A program made the position numbers and the translations under genes. This document shows, piece after piece, positions 43,516-52,822 of a DNA stretch of 64,000 bases. The DNA lies in the NCBI GenBank assembly GCA_016124275.1, contig WGOA01000006.1, positions 16,194 to 80,193 on the forward strand. The letters are read 5' to 3'. The first letter of the stretch is position 1. Every line of letters begins with the position of its first letter. The notes beneath the pieces were generated by a model. It was not told the origin of the DNA and did not search any database. It worked only from the letters and a program-made list of their open reading frames with translations. The stretch comes from Bacteroidota bacterium (GTDB taxonomy: Bacteria > Bacteroidota > Bacteroidia > Chitinophagales > BACL12).

Positions 43516-44236
43516 TGAAAACTATAGTCATTTTCAACCTTTATGTTGAATGGTCCTGTCCGAATCAAAAAAAGAACTCTTACCCCCTAAGTTTTCTTGC
43601 TCTGAATATCGTTAGCCGGAGCCGACGTTGATTAATCAATCCGTTAAAACAATGCTCCTGGCATACTAGGCATTTTTCAATCCTACTACTTATCCACACC
43701 CGCATTCTTCCTCTTGCTAATTCTTTCCGTTGCCTCATTGAAGGGCTAGGTTCGCTCTTACATACCAGCAAAGTCAGCAAGAATAACAAAACTTATGTAT
43801 AGAAATCTAAGGGAAATCGGCAGAAAAGGCAAGAGCCCATAATGCAGTAAAATCACAAAATCTTCATGTTGCGCCAAAGCTCTAGACGAGCATAATGCGC
43901 GGGTTTGATTTGGTTGAGCGGGCGGTTGCCTTTGAGCCGCCCGTTTGAAAATTCCGGGAGGCTCTTTGCCTTTCCCGTCTATGATAGCCGGCGGCCGGCG
44001 CGCGGGGAACGCGCGCCCGGCCAGGCCGGAACTCAGTCGCAACTCAATAGGTCAAGAGCAGAGTAGATAATCAGGATCAGCTTGGGAGTTTTTCATGGAA
44101 AAGAGGCACACTTGAGTACTGGTTAGACGAGCAATTTGTTAATATTTTGAAGGTCCCGATCTGCCTAGGGCAATAATTGGTTATAGTACGGGTCAAGATC
44201 AGGACATGCAAAGGTAAAATTGATTAGTTTAGGCCA
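43516..44236. other. Gene-poor stretch with GC-rich hairpins
   Basis: No ORF here looks coding; the 43580-43789 and 43758-44042 ORFs lack family signatures. The left part is AT-rich. Around 43919-43943 is CGGGCGG / CCGCCCG (11-nt loop), and 43993-44022 holds GGCCGGCGCGCG / CGCGCGCCCGGCC around GGGAA, one bulged base. The sharp GC contrast suggests an insertion scar or a structured RNA. Confidence 0.5.
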
Positions 44237-44557
44237 ATGGAGAAAACTAATACCATACTGCTCAATCAAATTAAAAAAATAATCAGAGAAAGAGAACCTG
44301 GAGCAAAGATTTATTTTTATGGGTCACGTAGTAGAGGTGAGGCTAAAAAAGATTCGGACCTTGATTTACTCATCCTTTTGCCTTCCAATTCCACTACTTC
44401 TATTATGGAGCATGCTATTGCTTATTCACTATTTGACTTGGAGTTTGATCATGGAGTAGTAATTAGCCCTATGATTTATATGGAAGACGATTGGAACACA
44501 AAGTACAAACATACACTTATTTATAAAAATATTATGCGTGAAGCGCGACTGCTATGA
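44237..44557 (+). CDS. MNT-type nucleotidyltransferase (antitoxin-like)
   Basis: A 106-aa minimal nucleotidyltransferase. The GSRSRGEAKKDSDLDLLIL segment is the diagnostic GSxxxGxxxxxSDxDL motif with both catalytic aspartates. In MNT/HEPN toxin-antitoxin pairs this protein adenylylates and silences the HEPN RNase. Its stop overlaps the start of a HEPN-like reading frame (ATGA). The composition is AT-rich, unlike the flanking core genes. A third acidic residue is not obvious in the ORF. Confidence 0.85.
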   Translation: MEKTNTILLNQIKKIIREREPGAKIYFYGSRSRGEAKKDSDLDLLILLPSNSTTSIMEHAIAYSLFDLEFDHGVVISPMIYMEDDWNTKYKHTLIYKNIMREARLL

Positions 44558-44650
44558 AAGAATATCGCTCCGAGGATTATATTCAGTATCGGATTCAGCG
44601 TGCATGGGAAACTATTGCAGAAGTTCAAGTTCACTTAGATAACATTTCCC
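44554..44650 (+). pseudogene. Truncated HEPN toxin stub
   Basis: The ORF starts by ATGA overlap with the MNT gene and encodes MKEYRSEDYIQYRIQRAWET and about a dozen more residues, the first helix of a HEPN domain. At ~44645 the AT-rich coding signal ends and the GC-rich LMW phosphatase gene begins in another frame; the rest of the track ORF (to 44880) is its shadow. The helices carrying the RxxxxH RNase motif are missing, so the toxin is dead and the antitoxin is an orphan. Confidence 0.7.
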
Positions 44651-45103
44651 ATGAACATCCTGATGGTATGCCTGGGCAACATTTGCCGTTCGCCCTTAGC
44701 GCAGGGCATTTTGGAGGCCAAAATTGCGGAGAAGGGCCTTCCCTGGAGCGTAGACTCTGCGGGAACGGGCTCCTGGCATGCGGGCGATCCGCCAGATCCC
44801 CGGTCAGTGGCCATTGCCCGGAAATACGGGCTGGACATCAGCGGGCAGCGCGCGCGGCAAGTGCGTTCGGTAGATTTTGAGACATTTGACCTGATTGTGG
44901 CGATGGACGCTACGAACTACAACGATCTCCAGCGAATGGCTCTGGACGAACGGGAGAAAGCCAAAATCAAGCTGATGCTCAACTTCGTTGAACCCGGGAA
45001 AAATCAGGGGGTACCCGATCCCTATTGGGACGACGACGGGTTTGACAAGGTTTATCGCATGTTGGACGAGGCTTGTGAGCAACTGATCCGGCAAGTCGGG
45101 TAA
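44651..45103 (+). CDS. Low-molecular-weight protein tyrosine phosphatase
   Basis: A 150-aa enzyme with the P-loop VCLGNICRSP (CX5RS) at residues 7-16 and the general-acid loop VPDPYWDDDGFD near residue 120, a complete LMW-PTP. It dephosphorylates phosphotyrosine or related small substrates in the cytoplasm. The start lies exactly at the HEPN truncation point, so the junction either removed the toxin's 3' end or brought this gene next to it. It is followed 154 bp later by hisS on the same strand. Confidence 0.95.
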   Translation: MNILMVCLGNICRSPLAQGILEAKIAEKGLPWSVDSAGTGSWHAGDPPDPRSVAIARKYGLDISGQRARQVRSVDFETFDLIVAMDATNYNDLQRMALDEREKAKIKLMLNFVEPGKNQGVPDPYWDDDGFDKVYRMLDEACEQLIRQVG

Positions 45104-45217
45104 GGGAGGCAGCAAGTTGGGGAGGGCGGGCGGTAAATGGAGGATCGGGGGCTGCAGGTGGGCGAGCGTGGAGCCAACCTTGAGGGACACCGTAAGGGAA
45201 AACCGACCTATCCCGCC

Positions 45218-45225
45218 TATTTTTG
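45218..45225 (+). promoter_or_regulatory. -7 element of hisS
   Basis: TATTTTTG matches TAnnTTTG exactly. It lies 32 nt before ATG 45257 (17 nt before ATG 45242) and excludes the track start at 45137. Confidence 0.5.
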
Positions 45226-45256
45226 CGGCAGGACCGCGAAAATGGTCCGGCTTCTG

Positions 45257-46627
45257 ATGAATGTAAAACCGGCTCTTCCCAAGGGAACACGAGATTTTAA
45301 CGCCGAACAGGTTGTCAAGCGCAATTTTATCCGCGACACCATTGTCGGAGCATACGAGCGCTTTGGCTTTGAGCCGTTGGAGACTCCGGCCATGGAATTG
45401 CTCAGCACACTCACGGGCAAGTACGGCACCGAAGGCGACCAGTTGCTGTTCCGCATTCTCAAATCGGGCGATTTTCTGCGCAGCGCCGATGCTACCGCAT
45501 TGAGCAAAAAAGATGCGCGTGCCGTGTTGCCGGAGATTGCCGAGAAAGGGCTTCGCTATGACCTGACCGTGCCCTTTGCCCGCTATGTGGTCATGAACCA
45601 GCACAACCTGACCATGCCCTTCCGCCGCTACCAGGTGCAGCCCGTCTGGCGGGCGGACCGGCCCCAAAAAGGCCGCTACCAGGAATTCTGGCAGTGCGAC
45701 GCGGACGTGGTCGGAACCAACTCTATGCTGAGCGAAGTGGAGTTCATCCAGATCTACCACGAGGTGTTCCAAAAGCTGGGCATCAAAGCCAAACTGCGGA
45801 TCAACAACCGTAAGATTCTACATGGTATGGCGTCGCTGATCAAGGCGCACGAGTTTTTTGTTCCCATCTGCACGGCCATTGACAAAATGGACAAAATCGG
45901 GGCCGAAGGGGTGCGCGAAGAACTGCTGAAACTGGGCTTGAGCACCGAGCAGGTTACTCAATTGGAGCAATTGCTGGCGCTGGAAGGGTCCAACATGATG
46001 CGCCTCAACGAGCTGGCGGACCGCTTTGCCAGCACCTGGATCGATCCCAAAGGCATTGAGGAAATGTGGGAAATCCTCTCGTACATCAGTCAACTGGGGC
46101 TGGAGTCGCTGGAGGTTCAGTTTGATCTGTCGCTGGCACGCGGCCTGAGCTACTACACCGGAACCATCTTTGAAGTAGTGGCCCCCGACCACGCCATCGG
46201 CAGCATTTCCGGTGGTGGCCGCTACGACGATCTCACCGGCATTTTCGGGCTCCCCGATGTGTCCGGCGTGGGCATCTCGTTTGGCCTGGAACGACTGTTT
46301 GACATTCTGGAAGAACAGGGCTGGCCGGTTGATTTCAGCCGAACGGGCACCCGGGTAGTGTTTCTGCCTTTTGAGGCGCAAGGCATCCCGCGAGCGCTGG
46401 AATGCCTGCAACAAGTTCGCGCGGCGGGTATCAAGGCCGAACTCTTTCCCGACGTGGACGTGAAAATGGGCAAAAAGGTCAAGTACGCCGACAAGCGCGG
46501 CATTCCTTTTGCGGCGGTTTTGGGCTCCGATGAAATTGCCGCGGGCACCATTACGCTCAAGGAACTGGCTACCGGCAACCAGGAGCGCCTTAGCCTTGAT
46601 GAACTGGTGAAGCGCTTGCTGGCCTGA
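45257..46627 (+). CDS. hisS: Histidyl-tRNA synthetase
   Basis: A class II aminoacyl-tRNA synthetase that charges tRNA-His. ATG 45257 (MNVKPALPKGTRDF) is chosen since KGTRDF is the conserved N-terminus; ATG 45242 is possible. Motif 2 is seen in RYQVQPVWRADRP, the HisA motif in ARGLSYYTGTIFE, and motif 3 in GISFGLERLFDIL. The anticodon-binding domain occupies the last ~100 residues. About 456 aa, a normal length. A TAnnTTTG box lies just upstream. Confidence 0.97.
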   Translation: MNVKPALPKGTRDFNAEQVVKRNFIRDTIVGAYERFGFEPLETPAMELLSTLTGKYGTEGDQLLFRILKSGDFLRSADATALSKKDARAVLPEIAEKGLRYDLTVPFARYVVMNQHNLTMPFRRYQVQPVWRADRPQKGRYQEFWQCDADVVGTNSMLSEVEFIQIYHEVFQKLGIKAKLRINNRKILHGMASLIKAHEFFVPICTAIDKMDKIGAEGVREELLKLGLSTEQVTQLEQLLALEGSNMMRLNELADRFASTWIDPKGIEEMWEILSYISQLGLESLEVQFDLSLARGLSYYTGTIFEVVAPDHAIGSISGGGRYDDLTGIFGLPDVSGVGISFGLERLFDILEEQGWPVDFSRTGTRVVFLPFEAQGIPRALECLQQVRAAGIKAELFPDVDVKMGKKVKYADKRGIPFAAVLGSDEIAAGTITLKELATGNQERLSLDELVKRLLA

Positions 46628-46671
46628 CCGGGTTAGGGCATTGACCTACCCCAACACGGATAGCGCAGCCC

Positions 46672-49600
46672 TCACAGCCCCGTCAAAATGACGCTGCGGG
46701 TAAGCCCCCCTTCGACCCACTCCACATGGTACATACCGGCGGGCAAATTGCTTAGATCAACCTGCCCTACCGAATCGGCATCCAGGTTTAACGTGCGAAC
46801 CAGGCGGCCATCGTCGGAGAGGACGCGCAAGGTAGCTGGACCCCTTCGCCCGGAAGGCAAGGCTTGAAACACGCCGTTTGTAGGATTGGGCCAGAGCAAC
46901 AAATCGGCGTCATCCTGGTCAGCAGATTCTTCGCGTGCAGTAGCTCCCGGAGGCAGTGTCTTAAAAAGCACGCTCGTGTACGTCTGCCCAACATAGGTGG
47001 CCGCTCCGCCCAAATTGCGGCAAATGCTGACCAGGTAAATCCGGTAAAACTTGTTGGACAAAAGCGGGGTTAACAGGCGCTGGCTCAGCGCAGGTCCTGC
47101 ATACGCCTGGCGCAAGGGCTGACCCGGCGACTGGATGTACATCAAGGTGCCACCAATCGATTCGTCCCTGGGCTCCCAAGAGACCATGGCATTGGTAGAG
47201 GCCGGATTTGCCGAAGGGCCAAAGGGCGGTAAACACGGTGACGTGTTGAAATACATGGGGTATGACCATTCGCTTTCGCTGCCATCCGTGCAATATGCTT
47301 TAACCTGAACCTGGTGCACCGCACCCTCTTTAAGGCCGTTTAGCTGCACTTCAGGGGTAAACGTCAGGTCGCCGTAGGACCAAATCGCATCGGCGTGATT
47401 GGGAGTTTGGTACCGCCATTGGTAATAGTCCGCGCGGTAAACCGGCGTAATAGAAAGTCTGGCTGAAGCAGGGCTGTTGTCCAGCAACAAGGCCGGATAG
47501 GGCGAATGGCACTCGGTTCCTATCACAGCAGTATCTACGGATACCCATTGCGTATCCTTAACCACACAGCCGCTTTCCGCACCATAGAATCGGCTATGGA
47601 TGACCGGATATACGCCCGGATTTCGGTAGCGATGCGGGGCCGGAAGACGCTCATCCAGGACAATGCCATCGCCGTAGTTCCATCGCGAAAATTCTGCCCC
47701 GGTTTGGGGAAAATCCACCAAGGGAGAAACGGCAACTGCTCCATTGGCGTCAACAGTTGCAGTAAAGGAGGGATCGGGCAATCCATTGCCCAGATTCAAC
47801 GTAAAATTATCTACGGTTACAACCTCATTGTTGCTGTTGAGGGCCACTGCGCGAAAAACCACTTCAGTGGGTGTACTGAACCAACTGGACGGCAAAACAC
47901 TCAACGGAATACTTACAGCATTGCCCCCAAAAACAAGCGGCAAATCGTTGATGCTCCAGCGAAAAGCATACTCCGCTGGTCCAAAACCGGTACCCGCTGT
48001 ATTCAATGTCGCGCTCAGCAACAGCGTATCCGAAGCGCTAAAATCGGCACAGGAAACTGCAGATGTGGAAATATCCATAACAGGTTGTATGGTACCGGCT
48101 AAGGGCTCGCCTGGAATGAAGCTGGCCAGCCAGTCCCGGATCACTGCGTAGCCGGGCAAACCAGCCAGGTTGCGCCATTCTTTAGGATCAACCTTTCGGT
48201 TTGTCCCAATTTCATAGAGTTCAAAAACATCCTCATAAATGCCGCTGGCGCATGATGCGCTGCCCAATGGAACGCGGTAGCGGATCAAGTGGTAGCGCTC
48301 GGTTCTAACCGAATAAAACGGATAACAGCTGATGGTAAACCGCTCCGGCAAGCGCAATGCGGTAACAACCGGCTTGAGCCCATCAATGGTTTCGCCATTC
48401 ATGGCCTCTTTCAAAGAGCGACCATCCAGGTAACGATCGCCGGATGCCGTTTGCGGCTCCGGAGTACCTGTCATGTCGCACAAGGTGGGGAAGAGATCCA
48501 ACAGGGATACCGGAGCAGTTTGAACCTTGCCGCCAGAAACTCTCGGGTCCTGAATGACCAGCGGTACGCGCAAATCAGTTTCCCACAAGGCGTTTTTAAA
48601 CCAATGCTTTTTCTCGCCCAGCGAAAATCCGTGATCGCTGAACAACACCACAACGGTATTGGCCGCCAGCTCCGGATTGGCTTCCAAAGCATCCATGAGT
48701 CGGCCAATCTGGGCATCTACGTAGCGAATAGCCGCCAGGTAGGCCATAACCGTCGTGGCCCTGCGCGATTCGGCAACAATTTGCTTTCGCTCGGCCAAGG
48801 TTAGCGTATCAGAAAATCTGGGAACGCTGTCGAGGGTGTTGGCAAACGTCTGGTAATTGTCATGGGTACCCAGTCCAAGCGCCATTAACTGGCCTATATA
48901 AGATAGATTATCAAAATCCGAATAGGCCGGGTGAGGCTGATTTGGCATAACGACCCCGTTAGGCGGGTAGGCCTCCGGAGGAAAATTGTACGGCAAGTCA
49001 TACGGTCTTTGGTACAAATCCGGCTGGTAGTCGTCCAGAAAGTACTTTTCCGGTGCAGTGAACGGCTCGTGAGGACGGTACATGCCCACAGCGAGGAAAA
49101 AGGGCTTGTTGCAATAAGCCCCGGGATTGCTGCCATAGTCCTGAAGAAAAGATATGGCCGAACTGGTCTGTTTGTAGTCCATCATCAGCGGCTCTTCGCT
49201 GTCCTCCAATTGGCCGACACTGACGTTGGTAACCCCATCGCCATATTCGCCTGCCAGGCCTTGATCGGGTCTCGGGTCATCCTTGGGATTGAAATCCCGG
49301 AACTCGCTCCAGGACAAGCCGCGGGAACAAGGATCCAGATTGGCTGCATCGTAGTCGCGGTCGTAACCATCTCGTGCCCAACCGTGAAAAAGCTTGCCCA
49401 TACCAAGGGTGTAATAGCCTCCGGCATCTTTCAACCAGGCAGGGATGGTTTCTACTTGCAAGGGGGCACTGCCCAGGTTGTACAAACTCCGAAAGGTCTT
49501 GCTGGGCAGAATGTCAGCCAGGTACTCTTCGTTGCTGTAAAGGCCGGAATAATCCGCAGCCTTGCCCGTCAGGAAGCAATTGCGTGAAGGGGCACAAACC

Positions 49601-49848
49601 GGAACCGCGGTGTAGGCGTTTTTAAAGACCGTACCGCGGGCCGCAATACGATCCATGTTCGGTGTAAAGGTCTGCGGATGCCCGTACAAGTAACCCGTAA
49701 AATCATTAAAGTCATCAACGCTGATGAAAATGATGTTGGGCTTTGAACCCGGGGTTGGACTTGGTGCTAACGACTGCGCCTGAAGCGTCAAAACTCCGAA
49801 GCACACCCCTGCAGCAGCAAGAGTTAGGAAACGTAAAAGTGGGTACAT
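46672..49848 (-). CDS. T9SS-secreted sulfatase with PKD-like domain
   Basis: ATG 49848 starts a signal peptide (MYPLLRFLTLAAAGVCFGVL, then TLQAQ). Residues ~35-470 are a type I sulfatase: PNIIFISVDDFND metal site, the formylglycine motif VCAPSRNCFLTG, and SDHGFSLGEKKHW. The closest group is iduronate-2-sulfatase/choline-sulfatase-like enzymes. After it come Ig/PKD-like modules (FSRWNYGDGIVLDERL), a fibronectin-like part and a T9SS tail (LLLWPNPTNGVFQALPSG ... GLTRSVILTGL). It probably removes sulfate from algal or host glycans outside the cell. An anaerobic or aerobic maturase gene is not in the window. Confidence 0.93.
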   Translation of the reverse strand: MYPLLRFLTLAAAGVCFGVLTLQAQSLAPSPTPGSKPNIIFISVDDFNDFTGYLYGHPQTFTPNMDRIAARGTVFKNAYTAVPVCAPSRNCFLTGKAADYSGLYSNEEYLADILPSKTFRSLYNLGSAPLQVETIPAWLKDAGGYYTLGMGKLFHGWARDGYDRDYDAANLDPCSRGLSWSEFRDFNPKDDPRPDQGLAGEYGDGVTNVSVGQLEDSEEPLMMDYKQTSSAISFLQDYGSNPGAYCNKPFFLAVGMYRPHEPFTAPEKYFLDDYQPDLYQRPYDLPYNFPPEAYPPNGVVMPNQPHPAYSDFDNLSYIGQLMALGLGTHDNYQTFANTLDSVPRFSDTLTLAERKQIVAESRRATTVMAYLAAIRYVDAQIGRLMDALEANPELAANTVVVLFSDHGFSLGEKKHWFKNALWETDLRVPLVIQDPRVSGGKVQTAPVSLLDLFPTLCDMTGTPEPQTASGDRYLDGRSLKEAMNGETIDGLKPVVTALRLPERFTISCYPFYSVRTERYHLIRYRVPLGSASCASGIYEDVFELYEIGTNRKVDPKEWRNLAGLPGYAVIRDWLASFIPGEPLAGTIQPVMDISTSAVSCADFSASDTLLLSATLNTAGTGFGPAEYAFRWSINDLPLVFGGNAVSIPLSVLPSSWFSTPTEVVFRAVALNSNNEVVTVDNFTLNLGNGLPDPSFTATVDANGAVAVSPLVDFPQTGAEFSRWNYGDGIVLDERLPAPHRYRNPGVYPVIHSRFYGAESGCVVKDTQWVSVDTAVIGTECHSPYPALLLDNSPASARLSITPVYRADYYQWRYQTPNHADAIWSYGDLTFTPEVQLNGLKEGAVHQVQVKAYCTDGSESEWSYPMYFNTSPCLPPFGPSANPASTNAMVSWEPRDESIGGTLMYIQSPGQPLRQAYAGPALSQRLLTPLLSNKFYRIYLVSICRNLGGAATYVGQTYTSVLFKTLPPGATAREESADQDDADLLLWPNPTNGVFQALPSGRRGPATLRVLSDDGRLVRTLNLDADSVGQVDLSNLPAGMYHVEWVEGGLTRSVILTGL

Positions 49849-50097
49849 AAGACTGGTGACCTCCGTGAAAATGTAAAAGAGCCCCGAATACTGGGACACA
49901 AGGTTCTAAAATACGGCGATACAATAAGAGCGAGCATACGGATAATAAATTGTTGTAAAATATTTATTCAAATCACTTAATGACAGTTTACTAAAACATC
50001 AAAATAAATTTGTATTAGATCATATCGATTATTCATTTACTTGATGTTGAATAGCGCAAAAGGATGAAAAAGCCCCAAGCGGGCAGTGGTAAAATCG

Positions 50098-50105
50098 TAA
50101 ATTTC
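50098..50105 (+). promoter_or_regulatory. -7-like element of hutH
   Basis: TAAATTTC (one mismatch to TAnnTTTG) only 7 nt before the hutH ATG. Confidence 0.4.
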
Positions 50106-50112
50106 GGCCCTC

Positions 50113-51621
50113 ATGAAGACCCATCATTTGCACCCCTCGCCCCTTTCGCTTGATCAACTGGCTGATTGGTTCCGCCCCGGAGCAGCCTTTCAATTGAGTG
50201 ACCAAAGCCGCCAGGCCATTGTTCGCTGCCGGGAATACCTGGAGGCAAAGCTGGCCAGCGGTCAGGACGTGATGTACGGGGTTAATACGGGATTTGGGGC
50301 GCTGTGCCACGTCACCATTTCGCCTGAAGAAACGGCCGAATTGCAGCTCAATCTGGTGCGCTCACACGCCGTTGGCGTCGGCAATCCGGTTCCGGACCCC
50401 CTTGTGCGCGGCATGTTGCTGCTCAAGGCGCGATCGCTGGCCTACGGACATTCGGGCGTGCGCCTGGAAACCGTGCAACGCCTGCTGGACATGGCGAACC
50501 AGGACCTGTTGCCGGTTATTCCCGAGCAGGGCTCGCTGGGCGCTTCCGGCGACTTGGCGCCGCTGGCGCATTTGAGCCTTCCGCTGATTGGTGAAGGCGA
50601 AGTGCGGTTTCGGGGCCAGCAAATGCCCGCCGCAGCGGCATTGGCGTCGCTGGGTTGGAAGCCGCTTGAACTGGGGGCGAAGGAGGGTCTGGCCCTGATC
50701 AACGGAACACAATTCATGTTGGCGTATAGCCTTTTTGGGCAGCGCAAGGCAGAACGCCTGGCTGCTTTGGCCGATCTGGTGGCCGCGCTGAGCTTTGAAG
50801 CCCGCGGCGGCCGGCTCGATGCGCTGGACGAAGGCATCCAGGCTTTGCGCGGCCATCCCGGCCATGCGCTGAGCGCTGGCCGCATCCTGCAATGGCTTTC
50901 CGGAAGTCCGGGCAGCGACATGCCCCGGCACCAGGTTCAGGACAATTATTCGTTTCGGTGCACGCCGCAGGTGCACGGCGCTTCGCTGGACGCGATGGAC
51001 CATACGCGGCAGGTGTTCACCCGCGAGCTGAATGCGGTAACCGATAACCCGCTCTTGTTCCCGGATCGCGATGCGGTCATTTCCGGGGGAAATTTTCACG
51101 GGCAACCCCTGGCGTTAGCGCTTGACTACCTGGCCATCGCCGTGGCCGAACTGGGCAGCATCGCGGAGCGGCGCACCTATCGGCTGCTCGCGGGCGAGGG
51201 AGCCCTTCCCCCGTTTTTGACCAAAGGCTCCGGCCTGCATTCCGGGCTTATGATTCCGCATTACACCGCCGCCGCGCTGGTGAGCCAAAACAAACAATTG
51301 TGCGTGCCCAGCTCGGTGGACAGCATTCCTTCCAGCAACGAGCAGGAAGATCACGTGAGCATGGGCGGCAACGGCGCCACCAAACTGCTGCGCGTGTTGG
51401 ACAACACGGAGATGGTGCTTTCCATAGCGTTTATGACGGCGGCACAGGCACTCGATTTGCAGCGGCCCGGTCTGCGCAGTTCCAATGCCATAGAAAATAT
51501 TATGTTATTGTACCGCAAGCGCGTGCCCATGCTGCAAGGCGATCGCTGGCTGCAACCGGACATGCTGGCCACGCGGGAGTTTTTGAGCGAGCTCCGCAGT
51601 TTAGATGGGGACGAAGCCTAA
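50113..51621 (+). CDS. hutH: Histidine ammonia-lyase
   Basis: A 502-aa lyase converting histidine to urocanate and ammonia, the first step of histidine use. The Ala-Ser-Gly triad that forms the MIO cofactor lies in GSLGASGDLAPLAH; YGVNTGFGAL near residue 55 and the SSVDSIPSSNEQEDHVSMG segment near 400 are also diagnostic. Length matches the family. The other hut genes are not adjacent, and aromatic-lyase relatives share these motifs, so substrate is assigned by overall likeness to HutH. It converges with the glycosyltransferase gene. Confidence 0.92.
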   Translation: MKTHHLHPSPLSLDQLADWFRPGAAFQLSDQSRQAIVRCREYLEAKLASGQDVMYGVNTGFGALCHVTISPEETAELQLNLVRSHAVGVGNPVPDPLVRGMLLLKARSLAYGHSGVRLETVQRLLDMANQDLLPVIPEQGSLGASGDLAPLAHLSLPLIGEGEVRFRGQQMPAAAALASLGWKPLELGAKEGLALINGTQFMLAYSLFGQRKAERLAALADLVAALSFEARGGRLDALDEGIQALRGHPGHALSAGRILQWLSGSPGSDMPRHQVQDNYSFRCTPQVHGASLDAMDHTRQVFTRELNAVTDNPLLFPDRDAVISGGNFHGQPLALALDYLAIAVAELGSIAERRTYRLLAGEGALPPFLTKGSGLHSGLMIPHYTAAALVSQNKQLCVPSSVDSIPSSNEQEDHVSMGGNGATKLLRVLDNTEMVLSIAFMTAAQALDLQRPGLRSSNAIENIMLLYRKRVPMLQGDRWLQPDMLATREFLSELRSLDGDEA

Positions 51622-51624
51622 GGG

Positions 51625-52761
51625 TCAGGGCAGAATTTTGACCAACGCTTGCCAGGTCAGTTCGGCTGTTTTATCCCAACTGAAACGGGTTCGCTCCTGC
51701 CGTCCCTGGGCAACTAAGGCCGCGCGCAGTTCGGGTTCGCAGGCCAGTCGAAGCATACCTTCTGCTATGGAATCAACGCGGGTAGGGTCAACCAGCAATG
51801 CGGCTTTCCCGGCTACTTCGGGCATGGACGAACAGTTGCTCGTGAGCACCGGCACTTCGGCATAAAAGGCTTCCAAAATCGGGATGCCGAAACCCTCAAA
51901 CAGGCTCGGGTACAGCAGCGCGGTGGCTCCGCCCAAGGCAAGCCGCAACTGTTCCACTTCCAGATGGCCTACCCAGTGCACCCGATGGCGGTGCTTCATG
52001 GCATTCCACACACTTTTCACGGACCCGGTTTGCCAGGCCATGCGGCCGGCCACCACCAGCGCGTGCGTGGCATCCTGCCCGGCAAACTGGTCAAAGGCCT
52101 GCAGCAGCCGCACCAGGTTCTTGCGTGGATGAACGGACCCGACATAAATGAAAAAAGGTGCGCTGGCGGCGTAATGCGCGCGCGCAGCCGCGGCGGCTTC
52201 CGGCGGCAAGGGGCTGTACAGGGTATTCGCGCCGTTGTACACCACGCTGATTCGGGCGGGGTTCAGGTTGTAGCGGCGCGCTAAGTCATCGCGGGTAGCT
52301 TGCGAAACGGTGGCCAACGCCTCTGCCCTGCGCGCGTAACGCGGGCTGAAATGCCGGTAAAAGCGCAGCACCAGCGGGGGAACGTGGTTGCCGTAATGTT
52401 CAAAAGCCAGGTCGTGCACCACCATGAGCGTAGGCACCGGGCTGCGCAGCGAGCAATAGCCGTCAGGAGAAAAAAAAGCGTCGGCCTTGAGCCGCCGCAG
52501 CGCAGCGGGCAAGGCCCATTCGAACCACAGGTACCACAAAAAAGGATGCCGGGCCGGCGGCGAGACCACATGCCCACTGACGCGCGCGCCTTGCCGGTTC
52601 AGGGTTTGAATCAACGCGGGGTCGAAGGGGCGGTCAAAAAGGAACAGGAATTCGTGTTCCGGATGGTTCAGTGCCAGCCGCTGCGCGGTTTCGTAACTGT
52701 ACCACCCAATGCCTTCCAGCTTGCCGGGCAGCACAAATCGCATGTTGACCGCTATGCGCAC
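51625..52761 (-). CDS. Glycosyltransferase family 4
   Basis: The track ORF begins at 52947, but GT4 enzymes of this type start MRIAVNTRF; here VRIAVNMRFVLPGKLEGIGW with GTG at 52761 fits, giving 378 aa. GT-B features include KLEGIGWYSYE for acceptor binding, YVGSVHPRKNLVRLLQAF, and the donor-site ALLYPSLFEGFGIPILEA with the E-x7-E pattern. It is divergent from the flippase gene, with start regions overlapping the opposite upstream region. It probably adds a sugar during surface polysaccharide synthesis. Confidence 0.9.
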   Translation of the reverse strand: MRIAVNMRFVLPGKLEGIGWYSYETAQRLALNHPEHEFLFLFDRPFDPALIQTLNRQGARVSGHVVSPPARHPFLWYLWFEWALPAALRRLKADAFFSPDGYCSLRSPVPTLMVVHDLAFEHYGNHVPPLVLRFYRHFSPRYARRAEALATVSQATRDDLARRYNLNPARISVVYNGANTLYSPLPPEAAAAARAHYAASAPFFIYVGSVHPRKNLVRLLQAFDQFAGQDATHALVVAGRMAWQTGSVKSVWNAMKHRHRVHWVGHLEVEQLRLALGGATALLYPSLFEGFGIPILEAFYAEVPVLTSNCSSMPEVAGKAALLVDPTRVDSIAEGMLRLACEPELRAALVAQGRQERTRFSWDKTAELTWQALVKILP

Positions 52762-52803
52762 TGGGCACAAACTTAAGAAATCGCCTCGCGGTGGGCGAAT
52801 CAC

Positions 52804-52811
52804 TAAATTTG
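52804..52811 (+). promoter_or_regulatory. -7 element of the flippase operon
   Basis: TAAATTTG is an exact TAnnTTTG match ending 11 nt before ATG 52823. Confidence 0.5.
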
Positions 52812-52822
52812 AGGCCCCCTTC

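Noticed and set aside
43758-44042. 94-aa minus-strand ORF in the gene-poor gap
   Set aside because: It crosses the GC-rich hairpins, has biased Pro/Arg composition and no recognisable domain or start context.
44554-44880. 108-aa protein after the MNT gene
   Set aside because: Only the first ~32 residues are HEPN-like; the rest is the out-of-frame shadow of the LMW-PTP gene.
45137-45256. 40-aa N-terminal extension of hisS
   Set aside because: A TAnnTTTG promoter-like box lies inside it, and the KGTRDF start begins at 45257.
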